From the NCBI GenBank assembly GCA_028023455.1, contig JAQFVV010006272.1:3511127-3575126 (forward strand): DNA of 64,000 nucleotides, given 5' to 3'. Positions 10,438-21,599 of this stretch are shown piece by piece. How positions within the stretch are numbered: position 1 is the first letter of the stretch; each line of letters starts with the position of its first letter. This stretch comes from Epiperipatus broadwayi (lineage: Eukaryota > Onychophora > Udeonychophora > Euonychophora > Peripatidae). A program made the translations under genes and the position numbers. The notes beneath the pieces were generated by a model, which was not told where the DNA came from, searched no databases, and saw only the letters and a list, made by a program, of their open reading frames with translations.

Positions 10438-13080
10438 CCCAACAAATTAGTGAAAATTTACATGCATGAAATACAAAATAAGGTCAATACAAAATAAAAA
10501 AACAAAAAATTATTGAAAATGTGCCGTTAATGGCGATCACAGCGCGGAGCGCTGGAGTTGTTGGGGGGGGGGGCCCTGGGTGTTTTTGCCAAGCGAAGCT
10601 TGTAGTACAAGATATAAAATACAAAATATAGCCAATGAATTTACGAAAAATAATTTGATATTTGTAGAAAAAAACCCAACAAATTAGTGAAAATTTACAT
10701 GCATGAAATACAAAATAAGGTCAATACAAAATAAAAAAATAAATTATTGAAAATGTGCCATTAATGGCGATCATTCGCTAATTTTAAAAGCGTACTGTAT
10801 AGCCGATGAATTTACGAAAAATAATTTGATATTTGTAGAAATATTAACCCAAAAATTCAAAACCCAACAAATTAGTGAAAATTTACATGCATGAAATACA
10901 AAATAAGGTCAATACAAAATAAAAAAACAAAAATTATTGAAAATGTGCCGTTAATGGCGATCACAGCGCGGAGCGCTGGAGTTGTTGGGGGGGGGGGGCC
11001 CTGGGTGTTTTTGCCAAGCGAAGCTTGTAGTACAAGATATAAAATACAAAATATAGCCAATGAATTTACGAAAAATAATTTGATATTTGTAGAAAAAAAC
11101 CCAACAAATTAGTGAAAATTTACATGCATGAAATACAAAATAAGGTCAATACAAAATAAAAAAATAAATTATTGAAAATGTGCCATTAATGGCGATCATT
11201 CGCTAATTTTAAAAGCGTACTGTATAGCCGATGAATTTACGAAAAATAATTTGATATTTGTAGAAATATTAACCCAAAAATACAAAACCCAACAAATTAG
11301 TGAAAATTTACATGCATGAAATACAAAATAAGGTCAATACAAAATAAAAAAACAAAAAATTATTGAAAATGTGCCGTTAATGCGATCACAGGCGGAGCGC
11401 TGGAGTTGTTGGGGGGGCCCTGGGTGTTTTTGCCAAGCGAAGCTTGTAGTACAAGATATAAAATACAAAATATAGCCAATGAATTTACTGAAAAATAATT
11501 TGATATTTGTAGAAAAAAACCAACAAATTAGTGAAAATTTACATGCATGAAATACAAAATAAGGTCAATACAAAATAAAAAAATAAATTATTGAAAATGT
11601 GCCATTAATGGCGATCATTCGCTAATTTTAAAAGCGTACTGTATAGCCGATTAATTTACGAAAAATAATTTGATATTTGTAGAAATATTAACCCAAAAAT
11701 ACAAAACCCAACAAATTAGTGAAAATTTACATGCATGAAATACAAAATAAGGTCAATACAAAATAAAAAAACAAAAAATTATTGAAAATGTGCCGTTAAT
11801 GGCGATCACAGCGCGGAGCGCTGGAGTTGTTGGGGGAGGGGGCCCTGGGTGTTTTTGCCAAGCGAAGCTTGTAGTACAAGATATAAAATACAAAATATAG
11901 CCAATGAATTTACGAAAAATAATTTGATATTTGTAGAAAAAAACCCAACAAATTAGTGAAAATTTACATGCATGAAATACAAAATAAGGTCAATACAAAA
12001 TAAAAAAATAAATTATTGAAAATGTGCCATTAATGGCGATCATTCGCTAATTTTAAAAGCGTACTGTATAGCCGATTAATTTACGAAAAATAATTTGATA
12101 TTTGTAGAAATATTAACCCAAAAAAAAACCCAACAAATTAGTGAAAATTTACATGCATGAAATACAAAATAAGGTCAATACAAAATAAAAAAAAAAAAAT
12201 TATTGAAAATGTGCCGTTAATGGGATCACAGCGCGGAGGCTGGAGTTGTTGGGGGGCCCTGGTGTTTTTGCTAAGCGAAGCTTGTAGTACAAGATATAAA
12301 ATACAAAATATAGCCAATGAATTTACGAAAAATAATTTGATATTTGTAGAAAAAACCCAACAAATTAGTGAAAATTTACATGCATGAAATACAAAATAAG
12401 GTCAATACAAAATAAAAAAATAAATTATTGAAAATGTGCCATTAATGGCGATCATTCGCTAATTTTAAAAGCGTACTGTATAGCCGATGAATTTACGAAA
12501 AATAATTTGATATTTGTAGAAATATTAACCCAAAAATACAAAACCCAACAAATTAGTGAAAATTTACATGCATGAAATACAAAATAAGGTCAATACAAAA
12601 TAAAAAAAAAAAAATTATTGAAAATGTGCCATTAATGGCATCACACGAGCGCTGGAGTTTTGGGGGGGCCCTGGGTGTTTTTGCAAGCGAAGCTTGTAGT
12701 ACAAGATATAAAATACAAAATATAGCCAATGAATTTACTAAAAATAATTTGATATTTGTAGAAAAAAACCCAACAAATTAGTGAAAATTTACATGCATGA
12801 AATACAAAATAAGGTCAATACAAAATAAAAAAATAAATTATTGAAAATGTGCCATTAATGGCGATCATTCGCTAATTTTAAAAGCGTACTGTATAGCCGA
12901 TGACTCTACTTCCGATCTATTTGATATTTGTAGAAATATTAACCCAAAAATACAAAACCCAACAAATTAGTGAAAATTTACATGCATGAAATACAAAATA
13001 AGGTCAATACAAAATATAGAAACAAAAAATTAGTGAAAATGTGCCGTTAATGGCGATCACATAAAAATGTGCCATTAATC
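10438..13080 (+). repeat. Higher-order satellite array, six A+B dimers of ~413-425 bp
   Basis: Dimer starts near 10438, 10863, 11288, 11707, 12130 and 12545, with a final partial copy at 12958. Both monomers begin CCCAACAAATTAGTGAAAAT and share CATGCATGAAATACAAAATA; A (~235 bp) then carries a GC-rich insert with AGCGCGGAGCGCT, a G tract, GGGCCCTGGG and AAGCGAAGCTTG, while B (~185 bp) carries CATTCGCTAATTTTAAAAGC. Each B has the perfect dyad GCCATTAATGGC; most A copies have GCCGTTAATGGC. Open frames of 69-76 codons starting in three A monomers are by-products of the repeat and are broken by indels in the others. This is not a CRISPR array: repeats are long and contiguous, with no unique spacers. 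Confidence 0.95.
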
Positions 13081-13500
13081 GCGATCACATGCCCTACTTT
13101 TACATACATTGGCTAATGAATTTATAAAAATAATTTGATATTTGTAGAAATATTAACCCAAAATTATTTACAAATTAAATGTAATTAAGTGGAAGTTTGA
13201 TAATTGAAGAAATATATAAAAAAATTTTTTTTGTAAATTTAAAAAAAATAAAAAGTTAATGCGAATCTACCATTAATCGCCATCTTGTATAAAATGTGGT
13301 GTAACACGACGTAGTTTCTACAAGCATTTGGTAATTTTAAAAACGGACTGTATATTGGTAATTTTATTAAAAAAATTATTGAAAATTATTTACAAATTCA
13401 TTAAAGAAATATTAACAAAAATTGTTTGTACATTTAAAATAAAGATTTAATGCGAATATGGCATTAATGGTGACGTTACTTTTACATGCATTTGGATTAC
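13081..13500 (+). repeat. Worn monomers at the right edge of the array
   Basis: Fragments of the B monomer recur with increasing divergence: CATTAATCGC with GATCACA, AATTTTAAAAACGGACTGTAT, GCATTTGG, ATTAATGG. Divergent edge monomers beside a homogeneous core are the usual result of unequal exchange acting mainly at the centre of a tandem array. Confidence 0.6.
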
Positions 13501-13935
13501 TTATTGTCTATATTCAATAATATAATTAATTCTAAAATTATAATTATTATAAAAAAAAAATTAAAATTACTTACAAATAGCGTTAACTGTGGAGGACTGA
13601 ATTGGGATATATGTTCTAAAATTGCAGCGCTTTGTACGACTGCCTCCACATAAACTCGCTCAAATATGAGTCCAGGTGCTGACGTGCTGGAAAAAATCAC
13701 TGTTATCAAGTGGATAGCAAAATCACAATAGATAGAAAAATCAAAAAATTTCCAAAATCTCTCTCCGAATTTTAAATCTCGCGGTTAAAAAAAAAAAAAA
13801 ATTGACTCTCTGATGGATTAATCACGCCAGTCACTTCGTTGCCATGACAACGTTGTCATACAAAGATCGTCGATGCCTACCGGAAGGGAAACCGGTGGGT
13901 CAAATACGTCATCAGGCAAATTATCCGTAAGTACC
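13501..13935 (-). mobile_element. Right subterminal region and right TIR
   Basis: Unique sequence with several CpG sites, an A15 run near 13787 and a GTTGCCATGACAAC dyad near 13840, ending in the TIR at 13903-13935. A 70-codon minus-strand frame (13497-13709) lies here with no recognised domain. It is most likely a remnant of the parental element or chance. Confidence 0.6.
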
Positions 13936-13944
13936 TATAATTTT

Positions 13945-15865
13945 ATAATTTTAACCATTTATTTTATATTGTAAAGTTCATTATTTATTGCTATGTTTAA
14001 ATTTCATATTTAATAATAATTTTGGAAATTGATTAATTTAAATAAAAGTAAAAATAATTGTATATTCCTTTTTGTATTTGAAATTTTGAAAGTAATGGTC
14101 GGTGAGAGATAATAGATTAATTAAAAAGAAAAATTCCCTAAAAGCTTTAAATTACAAAATGTAAAGGTAAAAATAAACTTGAACAATAGAAATGCAGCTT
14201 TCTAGATAAATTAAATTTACAAGAATGCATTGATTCTCCTCGGGGCAAATGTTGTGGATCCAAAAATAAAATAGAACAAAAGTGAAAAGATAAGATCAAA
14301 GAAAGGAGGACATTTTGAATTTTCTAAGAACATTTAGTTAGACTTTAGCTGTGCTCTCGATCAGTTGAGAATCTCCAGAAATCTTAAATTAATTTACCTA
14401 TCACAGTATGTTCAAGCAGAAAGCGCATAGACTATTCCTCCCCAGAGATGGTCAATCATATGCCGTGAACCTCCACATGTGCCCTCCATAAAATTAACCA
14501 AGAAGATCTGCTGCTCAAACAATGAGAAAGCTGCTGCTGCTGTTGAAATAAATGAATAACCTAAATGCTGGAAAGAACTGCTACTTCTGAAATAATGAAC
14601 AATTTGCTACTGACCACTGAATCTGAAAACTTCATATAAACAGGTACCTGTACCCAAGCTCTAGAGTACTCTAAATAATAATCATGCTATAGCTCACTCT
14701 CTATATAAATTGTAAAACTATGAATTTAATGATTAATTTATTATATAAATTTCTTTAATAATCTAGCTTACCTAATTCTATCTTTTCTTGGGTACGTATT
14801 TCTAAATTTTACATTTTTATTATCTAATTATAGCATGCTTATAAGATTTCTGACTGGACCTCACCAAATTTAAATATAGATTTTAATCAAGATAGTTGCC
14901 ATCTTGTCCAGCAACCTATTAATATTTTTCTTTTATATACTCACGTTGGTTGGTTGACTCAGAAATCTCCATAATTTTCTAAATGCAAATCCATGATTGC
15001 TTGAAACAGTGGATGCATGTCCTACAAATCCTCATTAATATTTACTTCTATAAATTACTTAATATTTTCATATAAATCAATACGCATGGAGTGCTTCATT
15101 TATTGTAATGCAGGGGTCTACTACTTAGTAAATGGCTGACATATTAGATATTAATACTCACCCAGCTTACCTATTGCTTTTATATTTTATTAAATTTTAA
15201 GTAATAATTCCGTAAATTGCATTTCTTTGAGAGTCAAAAATGTTCTTTATTAAATGTTGATGATGTAGGGCCGAGTTATAAAATATATTAAATCTTAACA
15301 GAATAGTCTGTAAATTATAGATGTGTTATGTTTTAGAGATGTGATGACCCTATTATAAGCCTTGGATATTCCGGATTCTACAGGATTTAAATTAATCCCA
15401 ATTTGTCCTACACAAGCAGACAAATAAATATTCCCATAGGGCTTGATGCCATCACATAGTCAGGAAGTAATCATGGCATGAACCACTTGCCCCTGATTAT
15501 GCTTATGTGACACCTTATCTTTTGTGCCTATGGCAAATGCCAGCCCATTGTTCTAAACTCATCCATGGCTTTGCAGTTTTAATATACTGCCACCCTCATA
15601 TCGCCTTTCTAGATGTATCACGTTTTTGATTATTAACTTTATTACTCAATATATAACTCTGTCTCTGCATTAGTGACATAACTTACTCTCAAATAAATAT
15701 CTGTCCATAGTAATTAATAAATATCTTCTTTAATTAAATGAATATGTGTCCACCACTACAATTATTAATCCTACTTTAGACTCTTGCATTGCAAAGATAT
15801 AAATCCCAAAGGCATGCTCTTGAAATACTTGCTCGAGAATTTAGGTTGCTAGATTATGTCAGCCA
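13945..15865. other. Moderately AT-rich DNA, probable old repeat, no gene seen
   Basis: 14260-14660 and 15080-15620 are less AT-rich than the surroundings and contain GCTGCTGCTGCTG (near 14531) and many short blocks resembling worn retroelement sequence. No protein motif or terminal structure could be recognised. The words GAATAACCTAAATG and GAATAACCTAAATGAATAA recur near 14553 and 16673, hinting that 14.2-16.7 kb is one old repeat unit. Confidence 0.35.
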
Positions 15866-16316
15866 AATAAATGTATCTCTTTATAAAATATAACAGTATC
15901 GGAAATACTGCTACTGATATTTTAAATATAACAAAATATTATTGGTTAAATGATTTGGTATAAAATATTTTAAATAAATAATGTATCTCTATGTAAAATA
16001 TAACAGTATCGGAAATACCATTACTGAGATTTTAAATATAACAAAATATTATTGGGTAAATGTTTTGATATAAAATATTTTAAATAAATAAATGTATATC
16101 TTTGTAAAATATAGCAGTATTGAAAATACAGGTACTGAGATTTTAAATATAACAAAATATTATTGGGTAAATGTTTTGGTATAAAATATTTTAAATAAAT
16201 AAATGTATATCTTTGTAAAATATAGCAGTATTGAAAATACAGGTACTGAGATTTTAAATATAACAAATTATTATTAATTAGATGATTTAGTATAAAATAT
16301 TTTAAATAAGTAATTT
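15866..16316. repeat. Tandem repeat, 111-bp unit, four copies
   Basis: The anchor AACAGTAT/AGCAGTAT occurs at 15891, 16001, 16112 and 16223, giving periods of 110-111 bp. Copies 3 and 4 are almost identical while copies 1 and 4 diverge at their outer edges, as expected for unequal crossing over. The 81-codon minus-strand frame at 16021-16266 is the translated repeat. Confidence 0.9.
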
Positions 16317-16851
16317 CAAACTATACATCTGCCGTTACATCTTTGTTTATTCGATACCCATACAATATATTTCCTCGATTCTGTAAAATATAAATATTTA
16401 ATATTAATGTTATTATTGGCTAACTCGAAAATAGTCTTGAATCTCTTGCATCTCCATGACCACTGTGCCTAAAGAAATATTTACTAATGTATCATCAGAT
16501 GCATTGTTTTGTAGATTGTGTTGTGGAACTGATAAACTATATTTGAACTCAGTACTATGGGAGGCTTCGCTAACTAGATGATGCTGCAGTTCTGTGTGGT
16601 GGTCAAATTCTGCACTATGTTAACAAATCATACGAATCTGACTGTTACAATGTATAATGTAACACTGCACTTGAATAACCTAAATGAATAAAGGGCATTC
16701 TAGCAGTTCTTTATGAGATGCAATTAAGAGAATATAATAATCATTTATGATGAGTGTTTATAGATGTTCTTTTTTGTTTATTCTCTAGCTAAGAATTTAT
16801 TGATCCCCCTTTACTGACCAATAATTATATAGCTGGAAAAAAATCCCCAGC
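16317..16851. other. Unclassified DNA, no gene seen
   Basis: Slightly GC-richer at 16430-16700 than the flanks. No motif recognised; possibly a continuation of the worn repeat at 14.2 kb. Confidence 0.35.
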
Positions 16852-17040
16852 TTGCTTGAAGTGTTGAAATTTTTACGTGGAATATGGATCTGGCAAGAAA
16901 TTGTGTTAATCAATAATATATACTTAAAAATTTCCACTCCACATATTTATTCTAAAATGTATTTTGTACTGAACCAGTACTCTTTAGCCCAGGTTGAAAT
17001 TTTTACACATTACCATTTATCCAGTATTCATCAATAGCAA
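16852..17040 (+). repeat. Fragment related to MITE family A, with a local inverted repeat
   Basis: ATGTATTTTGTACTGAACCAG at 16958-16978 matches the body of MITE A copy 1 (near 447), and the downstream AGCCCAGGTT and TCATCAATAGCAAA resemble the same element. GTTGAAATTTTTACGTGGAAT is roughly mirrored by the TTTCCACTCCACATA that follows. The 61-codon frame here is not a gene. Confidence 0.45.
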
Positions 17041-20000
17041 ATTATTTCATTCTAATTTTCTCTTCTCACTTTCAGATAAACATTACTAATCATCACTAAT
17101 CATTTATTAAATTAGAAATTGATCATTAATGTGGTTATTTGAAATAATTAGTATTAAAATTCTGAATGGAATAAGTTTGACACTTGTAAATCAAAGTATA
17201 TTATATATATATTTGCACAAATATTCTATATATTTATATGAAAGTATGTATGAATATATTTGCACTATCAATGTAACGATATATATATATATAATACACA
17301 CGGTATAGATTAGAGTTCATTAAATTTTTAATACAATCCAAAATTCTGTTATGCTAGAACAATTAATTCAGTTAGTGGCAAAATATCCCTATGATGATTT
17401 AGTATTTTCACTTAGTCATAATAATCTTTTACCTAATTATCTCAGCCTGCGTTCAGATGAAGAACTTAATACCCATATGTAAAAAAAAATTGTCATTAAA
17501 CAAGTTTTATTTTTAGACAAACAATCTACGATAATCAGTGTATATATACATTTTTTTTTTAAATGCAAAAACGAAAAACAGTTGGATTGAATCCTATAAT
17601 ACGGTAATTATTTAGATAACAAATAATTACTTAATTCAAGTATTACATAACTTAAATGATAGTAAAAAAAAAAACAACCTTAGTTGTATAATTATCTAAA
17701 GATCTCATTTTATCCCTAATGCACTATTTTTATTATTTTCTATGTGGCAATAAATTTCTTGAAAACTTCTTGACAGTCACTCTGTGTGAAGACCTTACCT
17801 TGATATTTCGTGTGCTGCATTTGACATCTCGTGATCTCTCTTCAAAGTGCAATCACCGCTAATCAGAAATTCCATTATGATTTTCTTTACTTTCACTTTT
17901 ATAAAAACTGATGTGGCTAACAGGTTGCTAATCATCCAATCTCCGTTATTCTACATTTTAATAACTAATATGACAGACCGAAGTATTAGAAAAGTTATAA
18001 TCAAACTACTAAAAAAATAATTATTACATGGACTTTATATATATGTGTGTATGTATAGAATAGTAAGTGCGTGTTTTCTATTTTTTGTTCAAATATAATG
18101 TTTACACAAATAGGTTACGAATATATATATATGTCAGCGATTTGTTTATCAACTTTTCATCAATAAATAATAATGTATCTAGTATCAAAATAAAGTAAAT
18201 TTTCGGGGATCACCTCGAAAAGATTGCGATATTTGGACATTCCTATAAATATATTGAGTTAATCACAACAGTTCTACTCGTTTGATCTGATTTTTAATTC
18301 ATTTATTGAACACCAGGACATAACCTAGAAGAATTTAGCTCTTGTTTTTATTATTCTACTACTATACTAATTTTTGTCATTTTTTCATGGCTACAATAAA
18401 TAAGCATTTCTTATGCAAATTCTATTAAAAAATATTCACACTCAATTCAAAAAATTGGACATACATTATGATTCATAGTAAATAAATTTGTAGATATAGA
18501 GTGTTAATTCTATTCCTAAAAAAAAAAAAAAAAACATTCATTCGGGAGTATAAGCCGAGAACTTGCAAACATTTTTTCAAATCAACATAAAAGGTTTTAT
18601 TGGACTTTGAAACTTTATAATTATTTTTGGCTCACTTTACAGAAATTTTTTCCAATTAACAAAAGCACAAATAATACATCCACACCTTTAATAGCCTAAT
18701 ATATAATATAATATGAGGTTCTTATATATGTTACACAATAAGTTAAATAAATGGGTAAGCTGATATATTGTCGAAAATGTAAAAATTTTCTTCTTTTAGT
18801 ATTTCAAAGATAAGGCTATATGTTTTTTGATAATTTTTTGGGGCTAAAAATGAACTGAAAAAATTTTAATAATTAAAAAAAAAATAATGACAACAATAGT
18901 TGATTTATTGTGAGTTTATTGATTTACAACAATTTATAATTAATACATGAACACACTTTAAAAATATGCAAACAAATCTGGAGAGCTTCCATCACCATGT
19001 GTACAATATCTGTTATTCAGATGGCTTAATACCTAAAAAAATTGATAAATCGCTCTGTAGAAAGTCTATATTTTAGAATTCTCTTTCATTCTCTGCCTTA
19101 AAGTGACACCAATCATCCATGCAATTATAACAACCACTTGGTGGACACAGAATGATTTGTCAATTAATTTGTGTGGCATGTAGCAACCAAATAACGTTTC
19201 ATGCACATATAATTAGAGCTATCATCTTTCTAGATTCGTTAACAATTTATAATGTAAGATTTTAAAATACTAATAAGATATTATTATATTAATTTTATAT
19301 GTGCAATTGGTTCTTACAAATATTTATGGTTGACTTTTTTAAATATGTAATCAATGCAATCCTTTGCTTTATTATGATTAGACAAATATAATAGCATTCA
19401 ATCTTTTTTTTTAAATAAATTAACTGTCATAAATACATTTCATGATTTTAACTGTTACATTATTTCTCACTTCCATCACATTAAACTAAAATCTTTTTCA
19501 GCTTAAGTATGCTTTAATAACTTTATATTTTCATTTTTATAATAATTTCACAATTGAATCTAATTTTTTATATTATTATCTACAAAATTCTGATATATAT
19601 TCATGTAATAGAGGTTAGTATTGTATCAGTCAAAACATGTTAATCCATCTAACATGAACTGGAACTCAATAAAACATACTTCAAACCCACTCAAGCCCGA
19701 GATTTAGGTCAGGGACTAACCTGAATTTGAACTTGCTCCATAAGCCCCAGATCAAACACCTAATGAATAACATATAATGATGGCATATGAAAATTTATTT
19801 TTAAATCCAGCCCACTAGCAGAGCACAGAAGACAATGTGGTTGAACGTGTGGAAGTGGAGAAAAGGAATTTGAACTACTCAAACAAGTTAAACAATAAAA
19901 AAATTAGTTTAATACAATGAAAAATTATTTATATACATTTATGGGTGCATGAATGAGCAAGCGATCTACCAAATGGTAGATAATTACATATCATGCTATT

Positions 20001-20079
20001 ATTTCTCATAATTAAATGAAATAACTATACATAAACACATATATTTGGTGGGTCCAATATTAAGATGCCAATCAATTAT
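17041..20079. other. AT-rich DNA with one notable hairpin, no gene seen
   Basis: TTTTCGGGGATCACCTCGAAAA at 18199-18220 forms a hairpin with CpG-containing arms, which stands out in CpG-poor sequence. It could be a MITE end or a protein-binding dyad. 19650-19760 is less AT-rich (CCCACTCAAGCCCGAGATTT) but unidentified. The remainder shows only homopolymers and short AT runs. Confidence 0.5.
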
Positions 20080-20470
20080 TAGAAAGAATTTACATAAAAT
20101 TGCTATTAATGCTTTTATATATGGTTCTGAAATGTGGTGACTAACAATTTTAGGGAGCGTTCTGAGATTCATTATATATATATAAGAAAACTATTTTCAC
20201 ACTGCTGAGATCGTGAAAATAAATAAAATACATTTGAAAGATTATATTTGAATCTATGATAAAATATTTATTGAAAAATTCTTTTACTCAACATTTAAAA
20301 GACAAAACGCTTAATTTTCCCAAGTTATATACTCTTAAATACAGAAATAATAAATTACGATGGTAGGATTGTATAAGATTGAAATATTAAACTAATAGTA
20401 GTTGGCATTTATATATATTTTGAGCAGAACACAATTTTAATATTACATCAAAACTGGGTCATGAAACAAA
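20080..20470 (+). pseudogene. Possible LINE reverse-transcriptase C-terminal relic
   Basis: A frame at 20111-20137 reads AFIYGSEMW, preceded by KNLHKIAIN. Jockey/RTE-type LINE proteins have a hallmark (L)LYGSETW after the polymerase core, preceded by a similar Lys-rich helix. Downstream, a fragment reading RNNKLRW could match the following basic stretch. Everything else is interrupted by stops and shifts. In such AT-rich DNA a nine-residue match is suggestive only. Confidence 0.3.
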
Positions 20471-20853
20471 AGAAATAATAATATGAAGAAGTTTGTGTTA
20501 CTGATATTGTGGAAAAGAAATAACAGGAAAAGGTTGTGCTTCTGGACAAAAAACAAAATCTAAGACCCCCTTCTTGGGCAGTGCTTATAGAAATGTGGAT
20601 CAGGTATGCTGTGGACATCACCAACATGCAGAGACCTTTTATATAAAGAAAGTAGTCCAGGCTGCTGTAAGATTTTACTTAATAACTAAAATAGTAAAAT
20701 ATACATGAAAATTTACCCCTTCCTCTTTTGCTATTTAAAAATAATTCAATTCTACCTTCGTGTATTTTACAACTGAGAAGAGTATGGAAAAATAAAATAA
20801 AAACTAGCAGTTATATAGAAAACAAATAATAGATCATCTTTTCAGAATTGAAC

Positions 20854-20991
20854 AAATAACATTTGAAGATTTCAGAGCATTAATTAGCCTAAGTTCTGGA
20901 TTCACCCCAGGTAAAATCCAATAAATAACATTTGAAGATTTCAGAGCATTAATTAGCCTAAGTTCTGGATTCACCCCAGGTAGAATCCAGA
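20854..20991. repeat. Tandem duplication, 69-bp unit, two nearly identical copies
   Basis: AAATAACATTTGAAGATTTC begins both copies (20854 and 20923). The units differ at about one internal base (GGTAAAATCC against GGTAGAATCC). Near-identity means a recent local duplication. Confidence 0.95.
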
Positions 20992-20999
20992 GTTAAATA

Positions 21000-21348
21000 A
21001 CAAATTTTTATACTAAAACATAAACAAAATGTTGACTCATAAAAAAAACAATCTGGTGAGAGTATTAATTAATAATGCATTGTGTTTTAATGGGATGTTA
21101 ATTATCTTAATTCATGGAGGTTTTAATTAAAAGGAAAAATTTTGAGAAATTCAGCTCGTCAGATTGCTTAAGATTGGCATATTAATAATAACTAAAATAG
21201 ACATATAAAATTAAGTAATAAATACATATAAATGAATGATCGCCCTAAAGTTAAAGAAAACTGGAGCATAAGAGATAGGATTAAATAAAAAAAATCATTT
21301 GAGAGTAATTTACATATTAATTAAAAAGAAATAAAATTGAACAATACA
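21000..21348. other. AT-rich DNA with no gene seen
   Basis: No motif noted. Confidence 0.5.
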
Positions 21349-21579
21349 TTAGGAGAAATCTTGATAGCAGGATTTGAGATTAGTTGGACTTGCAGCATAA
21401 ACTACTGATTTACCTTGCACAGTTTCAGAGTTCATTTTCAAAGCATGGTATTTAATGGATTCATGTGAGTTCTTCTTGGTGACAGCCAGCTTCCATTCAG
21501 CATTCCAGAGTTCTTTTTTTATGCTTTCCTTTATTTCAGGGTAGCAGGATATTAATGGCAGTGGAAGATGACCCCACAA
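21349..21579 (-). CDS. Unrecognised open frame, 76 codons
   Basis: This frame is less AT-rich than its surroundings and has a balanced composition (Glu/Lys, Trp at two positions, Ser/Asn), unlike the low-complexity frames elsewhere. It begins with MWGHLPLPLISCYPEIKES and contains ELWNAEWKLAV. On the minus strand, 5' of the start, there is a possible splice donor (CAG then GTAAAA), and within the frame a GCAAG/GTAAAT site. I do not recognise a domain. It could be a fragment of a retroelement protein, an exon of an unknown gene or chance; a transposon fragment is the most likely. Confidence 0.2.
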   Translation of the reverse strand: MWGHLPLPLISCYPEIKESIKKELWNAEWKLAVTKKNSHESIKYHALKMNSETVQGKSVVYAASPTNLKSCYQDFS

Positions 21580-21599
21580 GGGTCGGTAAGGTGATTGGT

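Larger units (their letters stand above)
10067..13944. mobile_element. Satellite-bearing DNA transposon, 3.86 kb, with 33-bp TIRs and 9-bp TSD
   Basis: The element proper is 10076-13935. Its ends are 33-bp perfect inverted repeats starting GGTACTTACGGATAATTTGC, flanked by an exact 9-bp duplication TATAATTTT at 10067-10075 and 13936-13944. Inside, left to right: a 41-bp stem-loop (10098-10269), an A+B higher-order tandem array (10438 to about 13080), worn monomers (to about 13490), a ~300-bp right subterminal part, and the right TIR. There is no transposase, so it must have been moved in trans. Nine-base duplications are typical of Mutator-like elements and 8-9 bp of Merlin; ends beginning GG fit both. 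The perfect TIRs and TSD and the retained CpG sites argue for recent insertion. Confidence 0.85.

Noticed and set aside
10891-12781. Three related ~70-codon frames that look like a small protein family
   Set aside because: They begin in tandem A monomers, frames are disrupted by indels in the other copies, and the peptide follows the repeat period. Satellite sequence is the explanation.
10438-13080. CRISPR array
   Set aside because: Repeats are ~185-235 bp and contiguous, there are no unique spacers of uniform length, no cas genes, and the DNA is eukaryotic in character.
9840-14130. A larger element whose inverted repeats lie outside the 33-bp TIRs
   Set aside because: Weak inverse matches (AGCAATAAATAA against TTATTTATTGCT, and CTCTCACC near 9885 against GGTGAGAG near 14100) exist, but the exact 9-bp duplication at the 33-bp TIRs fixes the borders; the outer matches are short and in biased sequence.
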